Shown: positions 15,201 to 22,705 of the stretch, piece by piece
Numbering within the stretch: the stretch's first letter is position 1
Layout of the letters: each line of letters opens with the position of its first letter
Origin: a bacterium
GTDB taxonomy: Bacteria > Acidobacteriota > Thermoanaerobaculia > Multivoradales > JAHEKO01
Direction of reading: 5' to 3'
Assembly: GCA_024224155.1 (NCBI GenBank)
Contig: JAAENP010000469.1
Coordinates: 1-37,713, forward strand
Length of the DNA: 37,713 nt
The notes under the pieces: model-generated
What the model saw: only the letters and a program-made list of their open reading frames with translations
What the model was told of the DNA's origin: nothing
Database searches by the model: none
Program-made: the position numbers and the translations under genes

Positions 15201-16912
15201 TTCAACACTTCCTCCGCGGTGGATCGAGCCAGAGCCTCTTTCAGTGGTTCCCGGAACTCCTTGAGTGAAATCGAGCGAATGGCCTCCTTGACTTCCGGGA
15301 TCGTGCTCGGGCTCAAAGACAGTGTCCGCACTCCCAGGGCAACTAGCAAGGATGCGGCCTCGGGGTCCGCGGCCATTTCGCCACAGACGGACACCGCCAC
15401 GCCCGTTTCCTCGCCCACCGCGGCGACCGAGCCTATCATGCGCAGAATCGCCGGATGGTAGGGCTGGTACAGGTATGACACGTGCTCATTGTTGCGATCC
15501 ACCGCCATCGAGTACTGGATCAAGTCATTGGTTCCGATCGAAAAGAAGCTCACCTCGCGAGCGAGCTCTGGGGCGATCCACACAGCAGCCGGAACCTCGA
15601 TCATCACCCCCAACTCGAAATCGGTGGAGTGCTCGACTCCTCGCTCTTCGAGCTCGATGGCGGCTTGCTCGACCAGCCGCTTGAAGGCACGGACCTCCTC
15701 CACGGTCGTGACCAGAGGCAGCATGACCTGCAAACGTCCACGCGCCGCGGCGCGCAGCAGAGCCGTCACCTGGGTGGCGAAGATCTCGGGTCGCGCCAGG
15801 GTCAGCCGCACACCCCGCATCCCCAGGACCGGATTCTCTTCGTCGGTGTGCATCACTTCGCGAGCGAGCTTGCGCCCGCCCAGGTCGAACGTGCGCACCA
15901 CCACCGGGTGCGGCGCCATGGTCTCGAGCAGTCTGGTGTAGATCTCGAGATGCTCGTCCTCGGTCGGCAGCTCCGGACTGCGCTCGATATAGATGAACTC
16001 GCTGCGGTAGAGTCCGACGCCGGTGGCGCCGAACTCGTAGGCCTCGCCGATCTCCTCGGGCAGGTCGATGTTGGCCCGAAGCTCGACGCCCACACCATCG
16101 AGGGTCTGCGCCGGAACCGTTCGCGCGCGCACCCCTCGGTCCCAGCGCGCTCGGCGCCGGGTCTCGGCGGCTCGATAGTCCTCTCGAGCCGCCTCGCTGG
16201 GGTGAAGCACTACCCTGCCTCTGTCGCCGTCTACGAGGAGCGGATCCTCGTCCGTAACCTTGTGCGTGAGGCCGGTCAGTCCGGCGACCATCGGAATGTG
16301 CAGCGAGCGCGCGATGATCGTCGTGTGCGAAGTGCGACTCCCGGTCTCGATCGCGAACGCGATCACCCGCTCACGTCCGAGGCGCACCGCCTCGGACGGA
16401 GTCAGGTCGTGAGCGACGACAATGAAGTCGCCCTCGATGTTGGACAGGTCCTGATGGAAGAGTCCGCCCAGGGCTCGTTGCAGATGCCTCGAAACGTCGA
16501 CCAGGTCCTCCCCGCGGGAGCGCAGATGCTCGGCGTCGAGATCCCGAAAGCGCTCGGCGAGCTCTGACGCGGTCTCGTGCACAGCCCACTCCGCGTTCAC
16601 CTTCTCGGTACGGATTCGCTCTTCGATCCTTCCCAAGAAGCCGGGATCCGAGAGCAACAGGCTATGCGCCTCGAAGATGCCGCCGAGCTCGGTGGCAATC
16701 TCCGCGCTGGCGCGATGCCGAGCGGTTTCGAGCTCTTCCTGGGCGAGCGCGACCGCCTGGTTCAAGCGATCGAGCTCCGCGTCGATATCCACCTCCGCTA
16801 TCGAGAGGCGATAGATCTCTTCCTCTTGGGAAGCGATGCAGACCGCCCTCCCCAGGGCAGCTCCGGGAGATACGGCCAGCCCCTCGACAATCTCCTCGGG
16901 CAAACGGGTCAC
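15143..16912 (-). CDS. ptsI: Phosphoenolpyruvate-protein phosphotransferase (PTS enzyme I)
   Basis: This 589-residue enzyme I has the expected architecture. The HPr-binding/phosphohistidine domain carries the active-site His196 in 'GSRTSHTTIIARSL'. The C-terminal PEP-binding barrel includes 'RTFDLGGRK', 'GMRGVRLTLARPEIF', 'FFSIGTNDLIQYSMAVDR' and the catalytic Cys in 'VSVCGEMAADP'. It has no N-terminal GAF domain, so it is the standard form and not PtsP. It starts at GTG 16912, 6 nt after the ptsH stop. It should phosphorylate the neighbouring HPr. With no sugar permease here, the relay probably serves regulation. Confidence 0.95.
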   Translation of the reverse strand: MTRLPEEIVEGLAVSPGAALGRAVCIASQEEEIYRLSIAEVDIDAELDRLNQAVALAQEELETARHRASAEIATELGGIFEAHSLLLSDPGFLGRIEERIRTEKVNAEWAVHETASELAERFRDLDAEHLRSRGEDLVDVSRHLQRALGGLFHQDLSNIEGDFIVVAHDLTPSEAVRLGRERVIAFAIETGSRTSHTTIIARSLHIPMVAGLTGLTHKVTDEDPLLVDGDRGRVVLHPSEAAREDYRAAETRRRARWDRGVRARTVPAQTLDGVGVELRANIDLPEEIGEAYEFGATGVGLYRSEFIYIERSPELPTEDEHLEIYTRLLETMAPHPVVVRTFDLGGRKLAREVMHTDEENPVLGMRGVRLTLARPEIFATQVTALLRAAARGRLQVMLPLVTTVEEVRAFKRLVEQAAIELEERGVEHSTDFELGVMIEVPAAVWIAPELAREVSFFSIGTNDLIQYSMAVDRNNEHVSYLYQPYHPAILRMIGSVAAVGEETGVAVSVCGEMAADPEAASLLVALGVRTLSLSPSTIPEVKEAIRSISLKEFREPLKEALARSTAEEVLKCLRDSLPSRFGAQRLPST

Positions 16913-16918
16913 GGGTGC

Positions 16919-17188
16919 TTAGCTCCCCTCGCCGAACTTGTCGGTGACCAGTTCACTCAGCTCCGCCAGGGCCTGACCCTCATCGTTTCCATCGCAAGAT
17001 ATTGTCAACATTGTCCCTTGAGCCGCGGCCAGCAGGAGAATACCGAGAATGCTCTTGCCGTCCACCTTCTGCCCGTCCGCGGAGAGCATTACCCGGCAGC
17101 CAAAGGAACCTGCCAAGTGCACGAACTTCGCCGCCGCTCGCGCGTGCAGACCGAGCCGGTTGATGACCTCGAGCTCGCGTTCAACCAC
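16919..17188 (-). CDS. ptsH: Phosphocarrier protein HPr
   Basis: With GTG 17188 as start, the protein is 89 residues and the active histidine falls at exactly His15 ('NRLGLHARAAAKFV') and the regulatory serine at exactly Ser46 ('DGKSILGILLLAA'), the canonical numbers. This is why I prefer it to the longer GTG 17227 frame. His15 accepts phosphate from enzyme I, and Ser46 is the target of HPr kinase, encoded three genes upstream. The start overlaps the stop of the EIIA-like gene by 8 nt, implying coupled translation. Confidence 0.93.
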   Translation of the reverse strand: MVERELEVINRLGLHARAAAKFVHLAGSFGCRVMLSADGQKVDGKSILGILLLAAAQGTMLTISCDGNDEGQALAELSELVTDKFGEGS

Positions 17189-17615
17189 TATCCGATTCGC
17201 CCTCTGCCCGGCCGTCGCTGTCGGCACGGCAGATGCTCTGCCTGCCTTTCTCCTGGAGCCAGGCGGCCAGCTCGCCGACCGAACGCTCCTGGCAGCCCGG
17301 ACAGCATAGTCTCACCACCATCGGCAGGTTGACGCCGGATAGCACCTCGACGTTGCGCCCTCGCGCGAACTTCCTGGCCACGTTGTACGGCGTCCCGCCG
17401 GGGAGATCGGCGAGGATCAAAACCTCTTCCTCTGCCTCCGTGCCTCGGCCCCTATCGGCCAGAGCCGCCGCCAGCTTGCGCTCACTCGTTTCCCGGCTCT
17501 CGTCCCAGTCCAGGGAGAGCGTCTCGAGTCGAGTCGTGTGCCCGGCGATGATGTTTGCTCCCCGGACGAGCTCGTTCGCAAGCGCGCCTTGGGTCACGAC
17601 AAGGATTCTGGCCAT
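17181..17615 (-). CDS. EIIA-Man-fold PTS protein lacking the phosphorylatable histidine
   Basis: This 144-residue protein has the mannose-family EIIA fold: 'ILVVTQGALANELVRGANIIAG' at the N-terminus, 'ILADLPGGTPYNVARKFA' and 'EVLSGVNLPMVVRL'. In the family the residue before the first glycine is the phosphorylated His (the THG motif). Here it is Gln9, encoded CAA. A short tail after residue 110 contains a Cys pair ('LCCPGCQ') and a charged end. The frame overlaps rapZ by 22 nt upstream and ptsH by 8 nt downstream. No EIIB, EIIC or EIID accompanies it. I infer a non-transport, possibly regulatory or degenerate EIIA; a functional phosphocarrier by the usual route is unlikely. Confidence 0.85.
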   Translation of the reverse strand: MARILVVTQGALANELVRGANIIAGHTTRLETLSLDWDESRETSERKLAAALADRGRGTEAEEEVLILADLPGGTPYNVARKFARGRNVEVLSGVNLPMVVRLCCPGCQERSVGELAAWLQEKGRQSICRADSDGRAEGESDSG

Positions 17616-18475
17616 TGCGCCTTGTTCCCTCGCGTAATGTCGCGGTGGTTGATCTGTATCGATTGCTTTTCCGAGCGCAGGGTCTCGGCCAGCGCCTCGG
17701 TCATGGCCACTGAACGATGTCGTCCGCCGGTGCAGCCGATCGCGATGGTCAGGTAGCTGCGATTCTCACGCTGATAGCGTGGCAGCAGAAAGTGCACGAA
17801 GTCCTCGAGCTTGGCTCGCACTTCGTCGAACTCGGCCTCCGAGGTCAGGAACTCTTGAACCTCCGGATCGATGCCGGTCTTCTCTCGAAGCTCAGGCACG
17901 AAGTAGGGGTTCGGCAGAAACCTGACGTCGAAGAGCAGATCCGCGCCGGCCGGAACGCCAAACTTGAAACCGAAGCTGGTCACAGAGACCACGAGATTGC
18001 TGGTCACCACATCGGCGTATTCTCTGAAGATGTGCTGGCGCAGATCGTGGACCGACCACTCGCCGGTGTCGATCACCAGATCCGCACGCGCGCGCAGCGG
18101 ACTGAGTAGCGTCCTTTCCGCTCGAATGCCGGCGGCCACGGTACGACGGTCCTGGGCGAGAGGATGCGGCCGGCGCGTCTCGGAGAACCGCCGGACCAGC
18201 GCGTCGTCCGAGGCCTCGAAGAAGATCAAAACCGCGTCCGGTGAACGGTCCAGAACCCCTGGGAACCTGTCGACAAAACCCGGTGAACGAACGTCCGCGA
18301 CGACCGCGATCCGATTGCGATCGGGAACTAGCGTTTCGTGCTCCACCAGCAGGCGCTCGAGCAGCTCCAGGGGCAGGTTGTCCACGCAGTAGTAGCCGGC
18401 GTCTTCGAAGCACTTGGCGGCGCTGCTCTTGCCCGAGCCCGAGAGGCCCGTTATGACGACGATCCTGGTCCTCAT
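17594..18475 (-). CDS. rapZ: RNase adapter / nucleotide-binding protein RapZ
   Basis: This 293-residue protein has Walker A 'GLSGSGKSSAAKCFEDAGYYCVDNLP' spanning the P-loop and its conserved flank, a Walker B-like 'VADVRSPGF', and the C-terminal domain with 'FLPNPYFVPELREKTG' and 'AIGCTGGRHRSV'. In E. coli RapZ guides RNase E to GlmZ and senses glucosamine-6-phosphate. In other phyla it is typically beside hprK or ptsN, as here, and its target is unknown. The ATG overlaps the hprK stop (ATGA, 4 nt), and the 3' end overlaps the EIIA-like gene by 22 nt. Confidence 0.95.
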   Translation of the reverse strand: MRTRIVVITGLSGSGKSSAAKCFEDAGYYCVDNLPLELLERLLVEHETLVPDRNRIAVVADVRSPGFVDRFPGVLDRSPDAVLIFFEASDDALVRRFSETRRPHPLAQDRRTVAAGIRAERTLLSPLRARADLVIDTGEWSVHDLRQHIFREYADVVTSNLVVSVTSFGFKFGVPAGADLLFDVRFLPNPYFVPELREKTGIDPEVQEFLTSEAEFDEVRAKLEDFVHFLLPRYQRENRSYLTIAIGCTGGRHRSVAMTEALAETLRSEKQSIQINHRDITRGNKAQWPESLS

Positions 18476-19452
18476 CCGCCAGGCTTCTCCGGCTCGGAGG
18501 TTTTCTTCTCGCCCTTGAGCTCCTCCTCCAAGCGCCTCGCGAACTCGCGGGCGGAGTGGTGGCCCTGAAGCTTGAGGACATGATTGCGCGCGGCCACTTC
18601 GACCAGAATGGATAGGTTGCGCCCCAAGGCTACCGGCATCTTGATGTAGGGCACCGGTACATCCAAGACGTGGTAGACGGATTCGTCGAGACCAAGGCGA
18701 TCGTAGGCGCGATTCTCGTCCCAGGACTCAAGCTCGACCACCAGATCGATCGATTTGCGCTCCCGAACCGAGGCCAGTCCGAAGAGATCCTGGATGTTGA
18801 CGATGCCGAGCCCTCGAAGCTCCATATGATGAAGCAGCCGCCCCTCCGAGGAGCCCACCAGATCGCCGTTGGGATACCGCTTGGCGGTCACTCGATCGTC
18901 GGCGACCAGCGAGTGTCCGCGGGTGATCAGATCGAGCGCGCATTCGCTCTTGCCGACGCCGCTTTCGCCGATCAGGAGAACGCCCAGCCCGTACACGTCC
19001 ATCAACACGCCGTGCACGTGCGTGGAAGGGACCAGATGCTCTTCCAGAAAGTTGCTGATGTCCTTGATGACGGACGAAGACAAAGCCGGCGACGCGAGGA
19101 CGGGGCGCTGACGCTCGGTGCAGAGTCTCAGAAACTCGGGGAAGGGCTCGAGGCCCTTGGTGATGATGAAGACGGGTACCGCCATCTCGGTGATTGCGTC
19201 GAAACGCTCGAGCCGAACCCCTTCTTCGAGAGTGGCGAGGAAGCGTGTCTCGCTTTCCCCGATGATCTGGACCCTGCCGGGACGGATGTACTGGTAGTAG
19301 CCGGCAAATGCCAGGCCGGGCTTCTGAACCCTCGGGTTGGTGATCTCCTCGTCTAGACGCTTTCTTCCACAGAGCTGGGAAAACTTCAGCCGTGACAACC
19401 CCTCCCCCAGAAGCTCGCGTACGCGAACCGAGGCAGCGTCGGCCGCGGTCAC
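18472..19452 (-). CDS. hprK: HPr kinase/phosphorylase
   Basis: This 326-residue HprK/P has an N-terminal DRTGG-like domain and a C-terminal kinase with P-loop 'GESGVGKSECALDLITRGH', 'VADDRVTAKR' and the signature 'MELRGLGIVNIQDLFG'. It phosphorylates or dephosphorylates Ser46 of HPr. The target serine is present in the HPr encoded nearby. GTG 19452 was chosen because it forms a GTGA overlap with the ptsN stop; the frame is open far upstream only as a shadow over ptsN. The end overlaps the rapZ start by 4 nt. Length is normal for the family. Confidence 0.95.
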   Translation of the reverse strand: MTAADAASVRVRELLGEGLSRLKFSQLCGRKRLDEEITNPRVQKPGLAFAGYYQYIRPGRVQIIGESETRFLATLEEGVRLERFDAITEMAVPVFIITKGLEPFPEFLRLCTERQRPVLASPALSSSVIKDISNFLEEHLVPSTHVHGVLMDVYGLGVLLIGESGVGKSECALDLITRGHSLVADDRVTAKRYPNGDLVGSSEGRLLHHMELRGLGIVNIQDLFGLASVRERKSIDLVVELESWDENRAYDRLGLDESVYHVLDVPVPYIKMPVALGRNLSILVEVAARNHVLKLQGHHSAREFARRLEEELKGEKKTSEPEKPGG

Positions 19453-19925
19453 TTCACACCGGCGCCTTCTGGGGAGCCCGGCTGACTGAGTAGGTCCAGG
19501 ATGCTCTCTCGATCGGGCTGCTCGAGGATGCGTTCGACGTGCGAATCGGCCTGGACCCACTTGGAGATCGCCGCCAGCGATTTGAGGTGAGCCGCGGGCG
19601 ACTTCTCGGGCGAAAGCACCAGGAAGAGCAGCCGGACGGGCTGCCCGTCCGTGGCTCCGAACTCGATCGCCTCTCTCAGAATCCCGACGGCCACCACGAC
19701 CCGATCCAACTTTCGCACCTTGCAGTGTGGGATCGCGACGCCGTCCCCGACGCCGGTCGAGCACAGCTCTTCGCGCTCGAGTAGCTTCTCGTACAACTGA
19801 TGGGCGTCGTTGACGATGCCCTGCTCGACCATGCGCTCCGAGAACGCCCACAGCGCCGATGCCTGATCTGTCCCCTGGAGCTCGGGGAAGATGAGCTCGG
19901 GCCGTGTAAGAGTAGCCAACTCCAT
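19449..19925 (-). CDS. ptsN: PTS EIIA-Ntr (PtsN-type) regulatory protein
   Basis: This 158-residue protein has the fructose/nitrogen-type EIIA domain. The active histidine is His67 in 'GVGDGVAIPHCKV', and 'LVLSPEKSPAAHLKSLAAIS' follows. In the nitrogen-related PTS this protein receives phosphate from HPr or NPr and regulates other proteins such as potassium transporters and sensor kinases. Placement after rpoN and hpf is the classic rpoN cluster. It begins 4 nt after the hpf stop, and its stop overlaps hprK by 4 nt (GTGA). Confidence 0.92.
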   Translation of the reverse strand: MELATLTRPELIFPELQGTDQASALWAFSERMVEQGIVNDAHQLYEKLLEREELCSTGVGDGVAIPHCKVRKLDRVVVAVGILREAIEFGATDGQPVRLLFLVLSPEKSPAAHLKSLAAISKWVQADSHVERILEQPDRESILDLLSQPGSPEGAGVK

Positions 19926-19929
19926 TGTG

Positions 19930-20475
19930 CTAAAGCTCCGGCGTGATCAGTCCGTAGTTGTCGTCTCGTCGCCGATAGAGCACGCTCACCCGATCGCTTT
20001 CGGAGTCCCGAAAGACCACGAACTGGTTCTCCGAGTTCTGCAGCTCGAACGCCGCCTCTTCGAGGTTCATCGGCTTGATCGAGATCTGGGTGGAGTCGAC
20101 GATCTTGGGCACCTCTCCGCCGCCCAGCGACTCGGGAGCGAGGATCTCCAACGGCCATTTGTCCCCGCCGGCGTTCTTGGTGCGCCGCTTGCGACCCTTG
20201 GCCTTCTTTCGCGACCTGCGCGCCTGCTTTTCGATCTTGTCAACGGCGAGGTTGATCGCATCCATCAGGCTGTCGGTTTCTTCGGCGGCCTGCAGGGTGC
20301 CGAAACGATGTGAAGCGTGAATCTCCGCGAGCTTGCGGTGCTTTATCTCATCCAGAATCACGCGTATCTCGATCGGCTCTTCCAAGAACTTGACCGCCTT
20401 GGTGAGCTTCTTGTCCGCGTAGTTACGAGTCCTGTCGTCCAGACGGAAATGGCGTGCGACGTAGTCGATTTTCAT
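19930..20475 (-). CDS. hpf: Long-form ribosome hibernation promoting factor
   Basis: This 181-residue protein has an N-terminal S30AE domain ('IDYVARHFRLDDRTRNYADKKL', 'EIHASHRFGTLQA', 'DAINLAVDKIEKQ'). A basic linker ('RRSRKKAKGRKRRTK') and the C-terminal dimerisation domain ('EAAFELQNSENQFVVFRDSE', 'VLYRRRDDNYGLI') follow. The long form joins two 70S ribosomes into 100S dimers during starvation. It lies between rpoN (32 nt upstream) and ptsN (4 nt downstream), the usual order. Confidence 0.94.
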   Translation of the reverse strand: MKIDYVARHFRLDDRTRNYADKKLTKAVKFLEEPIEIRVILDEIKHRKLAEIHASHRFGTLQAAEETDSLMDAINLAVDKIEKQARRSRKKAKGRKRRTKNAGGDKWPLEILAPESLGGGEVPKIVDSTQISIKPMNLEEAAFELQNSENQFVVFRDSESDRVSVLYRRRDDNYGLITPEL

Positions 20476-20507
20476 ACTCTGCTGCTGTCTCCTGGTTGGT
20501 TGAGATC

Positions 20508-21962
20508 CTAGAAAATCTCCTTGCGATGAGTCGAGGACGAAATCCCGAGCTCGTCTCTGTACTTAGCAACCGTTCTGCGAGCGATGTTGATTCCCTCGCG
20601 CTTCAAGATCCGAGTCAGCTCGCTGTCCGAGAGCGGCCGCTTTTGGTTCTCGTTTTCGATCAGCTGCTTGATCTTGCGTTTGACCGTCAGCGATGAGATG
20701 TCGCCGCCGTAGTCGCGCTCGATACCGCTGTGGAAGAAGAACTTCATCGGGAACACGCCTCGCGGCGTGTGGATGTACTTGTTCGAGACCACCCGGCTGA
20801 CTGTTGACTCGTGCATTCCGATGTCGTCGGCGACGTCGCGCAACACCATCGGCCGAAGCTTGTCGATGCCACTGTCGAGAAAGGCCCGCTGTTGACGAAC
20901 GATGGATTCGGCCACCTTGTAGATCGTCCGCTGCCGCTGGTCGATGCTCTTGATCAGCCAGAGCGCGGATCTGAGCTTCTCGCGGATGAAGTTCTTGGCG
21001 TCCGCCTGGCCCGCGTCCGACCTCACGGTGCGCAGCATCTGCCGGTACGCGCCGCTGATCCGCAGCTTCGGCAGGCCGTCGTCGTTGACCTGAATGACGT
21101 ATTCGCCGCTGACTTTGACGACGTAGACGTCGGGTTCCACGTATACCGCCCGGTCGCTGTTGAACCTGCGCCCCGGGCGGGTCTCCAGGGTCTTGATCTC
21201 CTCGACCGCCGGCTCGAGCTCTGCGAGCTCAAGGCCGAGCTTCTTCGCAAGGCTGGGGAACTGGCGTTTCAGGAACAGCTCCCAGTACTCGGTCACGATG
21301 CGCCGGACGAGAGAGTCCTCGGGCTCGCCCCGGGCGTCGAGCTGCTTCAGGAGGCACTCGGCCAGGGACTCGAACGCTATGCCCGGCGGGTCCAGGCCGC
21401 GCACGAAAGCCAGGGCTTCCTCGACCTCTTCGAGAGAGTAACCCGGTTCGCCTGGGATACCGTCGCCCATGGCTCGAATCTCTTCGGCGGTAGCAACCAG
21501 ATAACCATCCGGGTTGAGGTTGCCGACGATCAGCTCGGCAATCTCGCGCTGGCCGTCCGGAATCTCGGCCATGTGGAGCTGCCAGAGAAGATGGTCGTAG
21601 AGATCCGGCTCGCGGCTCAACGTCGCTTCGAGCGGCGGCGCCTCTCGATGCTGCAGCCGGCTTCCGGATGCCAGGCCGGGGCCACCGTCGAGGTATTCGC
21701 TGAAATAGGCCTCGAAGTCGATGTTCTCCATGGCGTCGACTTCGGGAGGTTCGGCGTCGGGCGACTCTTCGTCGACGTCCTCGGCGGTCGCGCTCTCCTC
21801 GAACTCGCCCTCTTCGAGGACCGGGTTTTCGACCAGCTCCTGAGTGATGGTGGTCTGGACCTCCATCCGGGTCATCTGCAGCAGCTTGATCGCCTGCTGC
21901 AGCGACGGCGTCATGACCAGCTTCTGGGCCAGACGGAGTTGGAGCTTTTGTTCGAGTGCCAT
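20508..21962 (-). CDS. rpoN: RNA polymerase sigma-54 factor
   Basis: This 484-residue sigma-54 has region I, Gln-rich ('LQLRLAQKLVMTPSLQQAIKLLQM'), an acidic region II at about 45-80, the core-binding region, the helix-turn-helix ('DIGMHESTVSRVVSNKYI') and the C-terminal RpoN box 'ARRTVAKYRDELGI'. It directs polymerase to -24/-12 promoters with AAA+ activators. No such activator gene lies in the window. It starts 5 nt after lptB and precedes hpf and ptsN. I found no convincing -24/-12 site near these genes. Confidence 0.96.
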   Translation of the reverse strand: MALEQKLQLRLAQKLVMTPSLQQAIKLLQMTRMEVQTTITQELVENPVLEEGEFEESATAEDVDEESPDAEPPEVDAMENIDFEAYFSEYLDGGPGLASGSRLQHREAPPLEATLSREPDLYDHLLWQLHMAEIPDGQREIAELIVGNLNPDGYLVATAEEIRAMGDGIPGEPGYSLEEVEEALAFVRGLDPPGIAFESLAECLLKQLDARGEPEDSLVRRIVTEYWELFLKRQFPSLAKKLGLELAELEPAVEEIKTLETRPGRRFNSDRAVYVEPDVYVVKVSGEYVIQVNDDGLPKLRISGAYRQMLRTVRSDAGQADAKNFIREKLRSALWLIKSIDQRQRTIYKVAESIVRQQRAFLDSGIDKLRPMVLRDVADDIGMHESTVSRVVSNKYIHTPRGVFPMKFFFHSGIERDYGGDISSLTVKRKIKQLIENENQKRPLSDSELTRILKREGINIARRTVAKYRDELGISSSTHRKEIF

Positions 21963-21967
21963 CGTTG

Positions 21968-22705
21968 CTATAGGACGAAGTCTTCCCCGAGGTAGATTTT
22001 CCTTACTTCGGGGTCCATGGAAAGGGAGGCAGGATCGCCGGAACGGAGGATCTCACCGTCGTTGATGATATAGGCGCGATCGGTGATTTTCAATGTGTCG
22101 CGGACGTTGTGATCGGTGATCAGAACGCCGATCCCCATGTCGCGCAGATGGGACACGATCGACTGAATATCGCGAACCGCGATCGGATCGATTCCGGCGA
22201 AGGGCTCGTCAAGGAGAATGAACGACGGATCGATCACCAGCGCCCGGGCGATCTCTACGCGCCGTCGCTCACCACCGGACAGCGCGAATCCCGGACTCTT
22301 GCGTACCTTGCCCAGGCCGAACTGATCGATGAGCTGATCGAGGCGCCGGTCCTTCTCGTCGCGCGTCAACCCGCTCAGCGTCTCGAAGATGGCGCGCAGG
22401 TTGTCTTCGACCGACATCCTCCGAAACACCGAGGCCTCCTGCGGCAGATAGCTGACGCCCTTGCGCGCGCGCATGTACATGGGCACGGAGGTGATCTCCT
22501 CGTCACCGAAGAACACTCGTCCGGCATCCGGCCGGATGACGCCAACCACCATGTAGAAGATCGTCGTCTTGCCGGCGCCATTGGGTCCCAGTAGACCGAC
22601 GATCTCGCCCGCCGCGACTTCGATCGCGACGTCGCGCACCACCGCTCGACCGGCGTAGACCTTGCGCAGCTCGCTGGCGGAGAGAACCAATCGCCCTTCG
22701 CTCAA
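21968..22705 (-). CDS. lptB: Lipopolysaccharide export ABC ATPase LptB
   Basis: This 245-residue ABC ATPase has Walker A 'GPNGAGKTT' (40-48), Q-loop 'YLPQEASVF', signature 'LSGGERRR', Walker B '[13 protein letters not shown]' and the switch histidine in '[10 protein letters not shown]'. These are all close to LptB, including the '[12 protein letters not shown]' segment. It powers LPS extraction with LptF/LptG, which are fused here and encoded about 12 kb downstream. It starts at TTG 22705 in a TTGA overlap with the lptC/A-like gene. A TTG start may lower its yield relative to neighbours. Confidence 0.95.
   Translation of the reverse strand: MSEGRLVLSASELRKVYAGRAVVRDVAIEVAAGEIVGLLGPNGAGKTTIFYMVVGVIRPDAGRVFFGDEEITSVPMYMRARKGVSYLPQEASVFRRMSVEDNLRAIFETLSGLTRDEKDRRLDQLIDQFGLGKVRKSPGFALSGGERRRVEIARALVIDPSFILLDEPFAGIDPIAVRDIQSIVSHLRDMGIGVLITDHNVRDTLKITDRAYIINDGEILRSGDPASLSMDPEVRKIYLGEDFVL

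Noticed and set aside
17188-17227. Longer HPr start at GTG 17227
   Set aside because: The GTG at 17188 places the functional residues exactly at His15 and Ser46 and gives the normal length; the extension would be an unusual 13-residue leader overlapping the EIIA-like gene.
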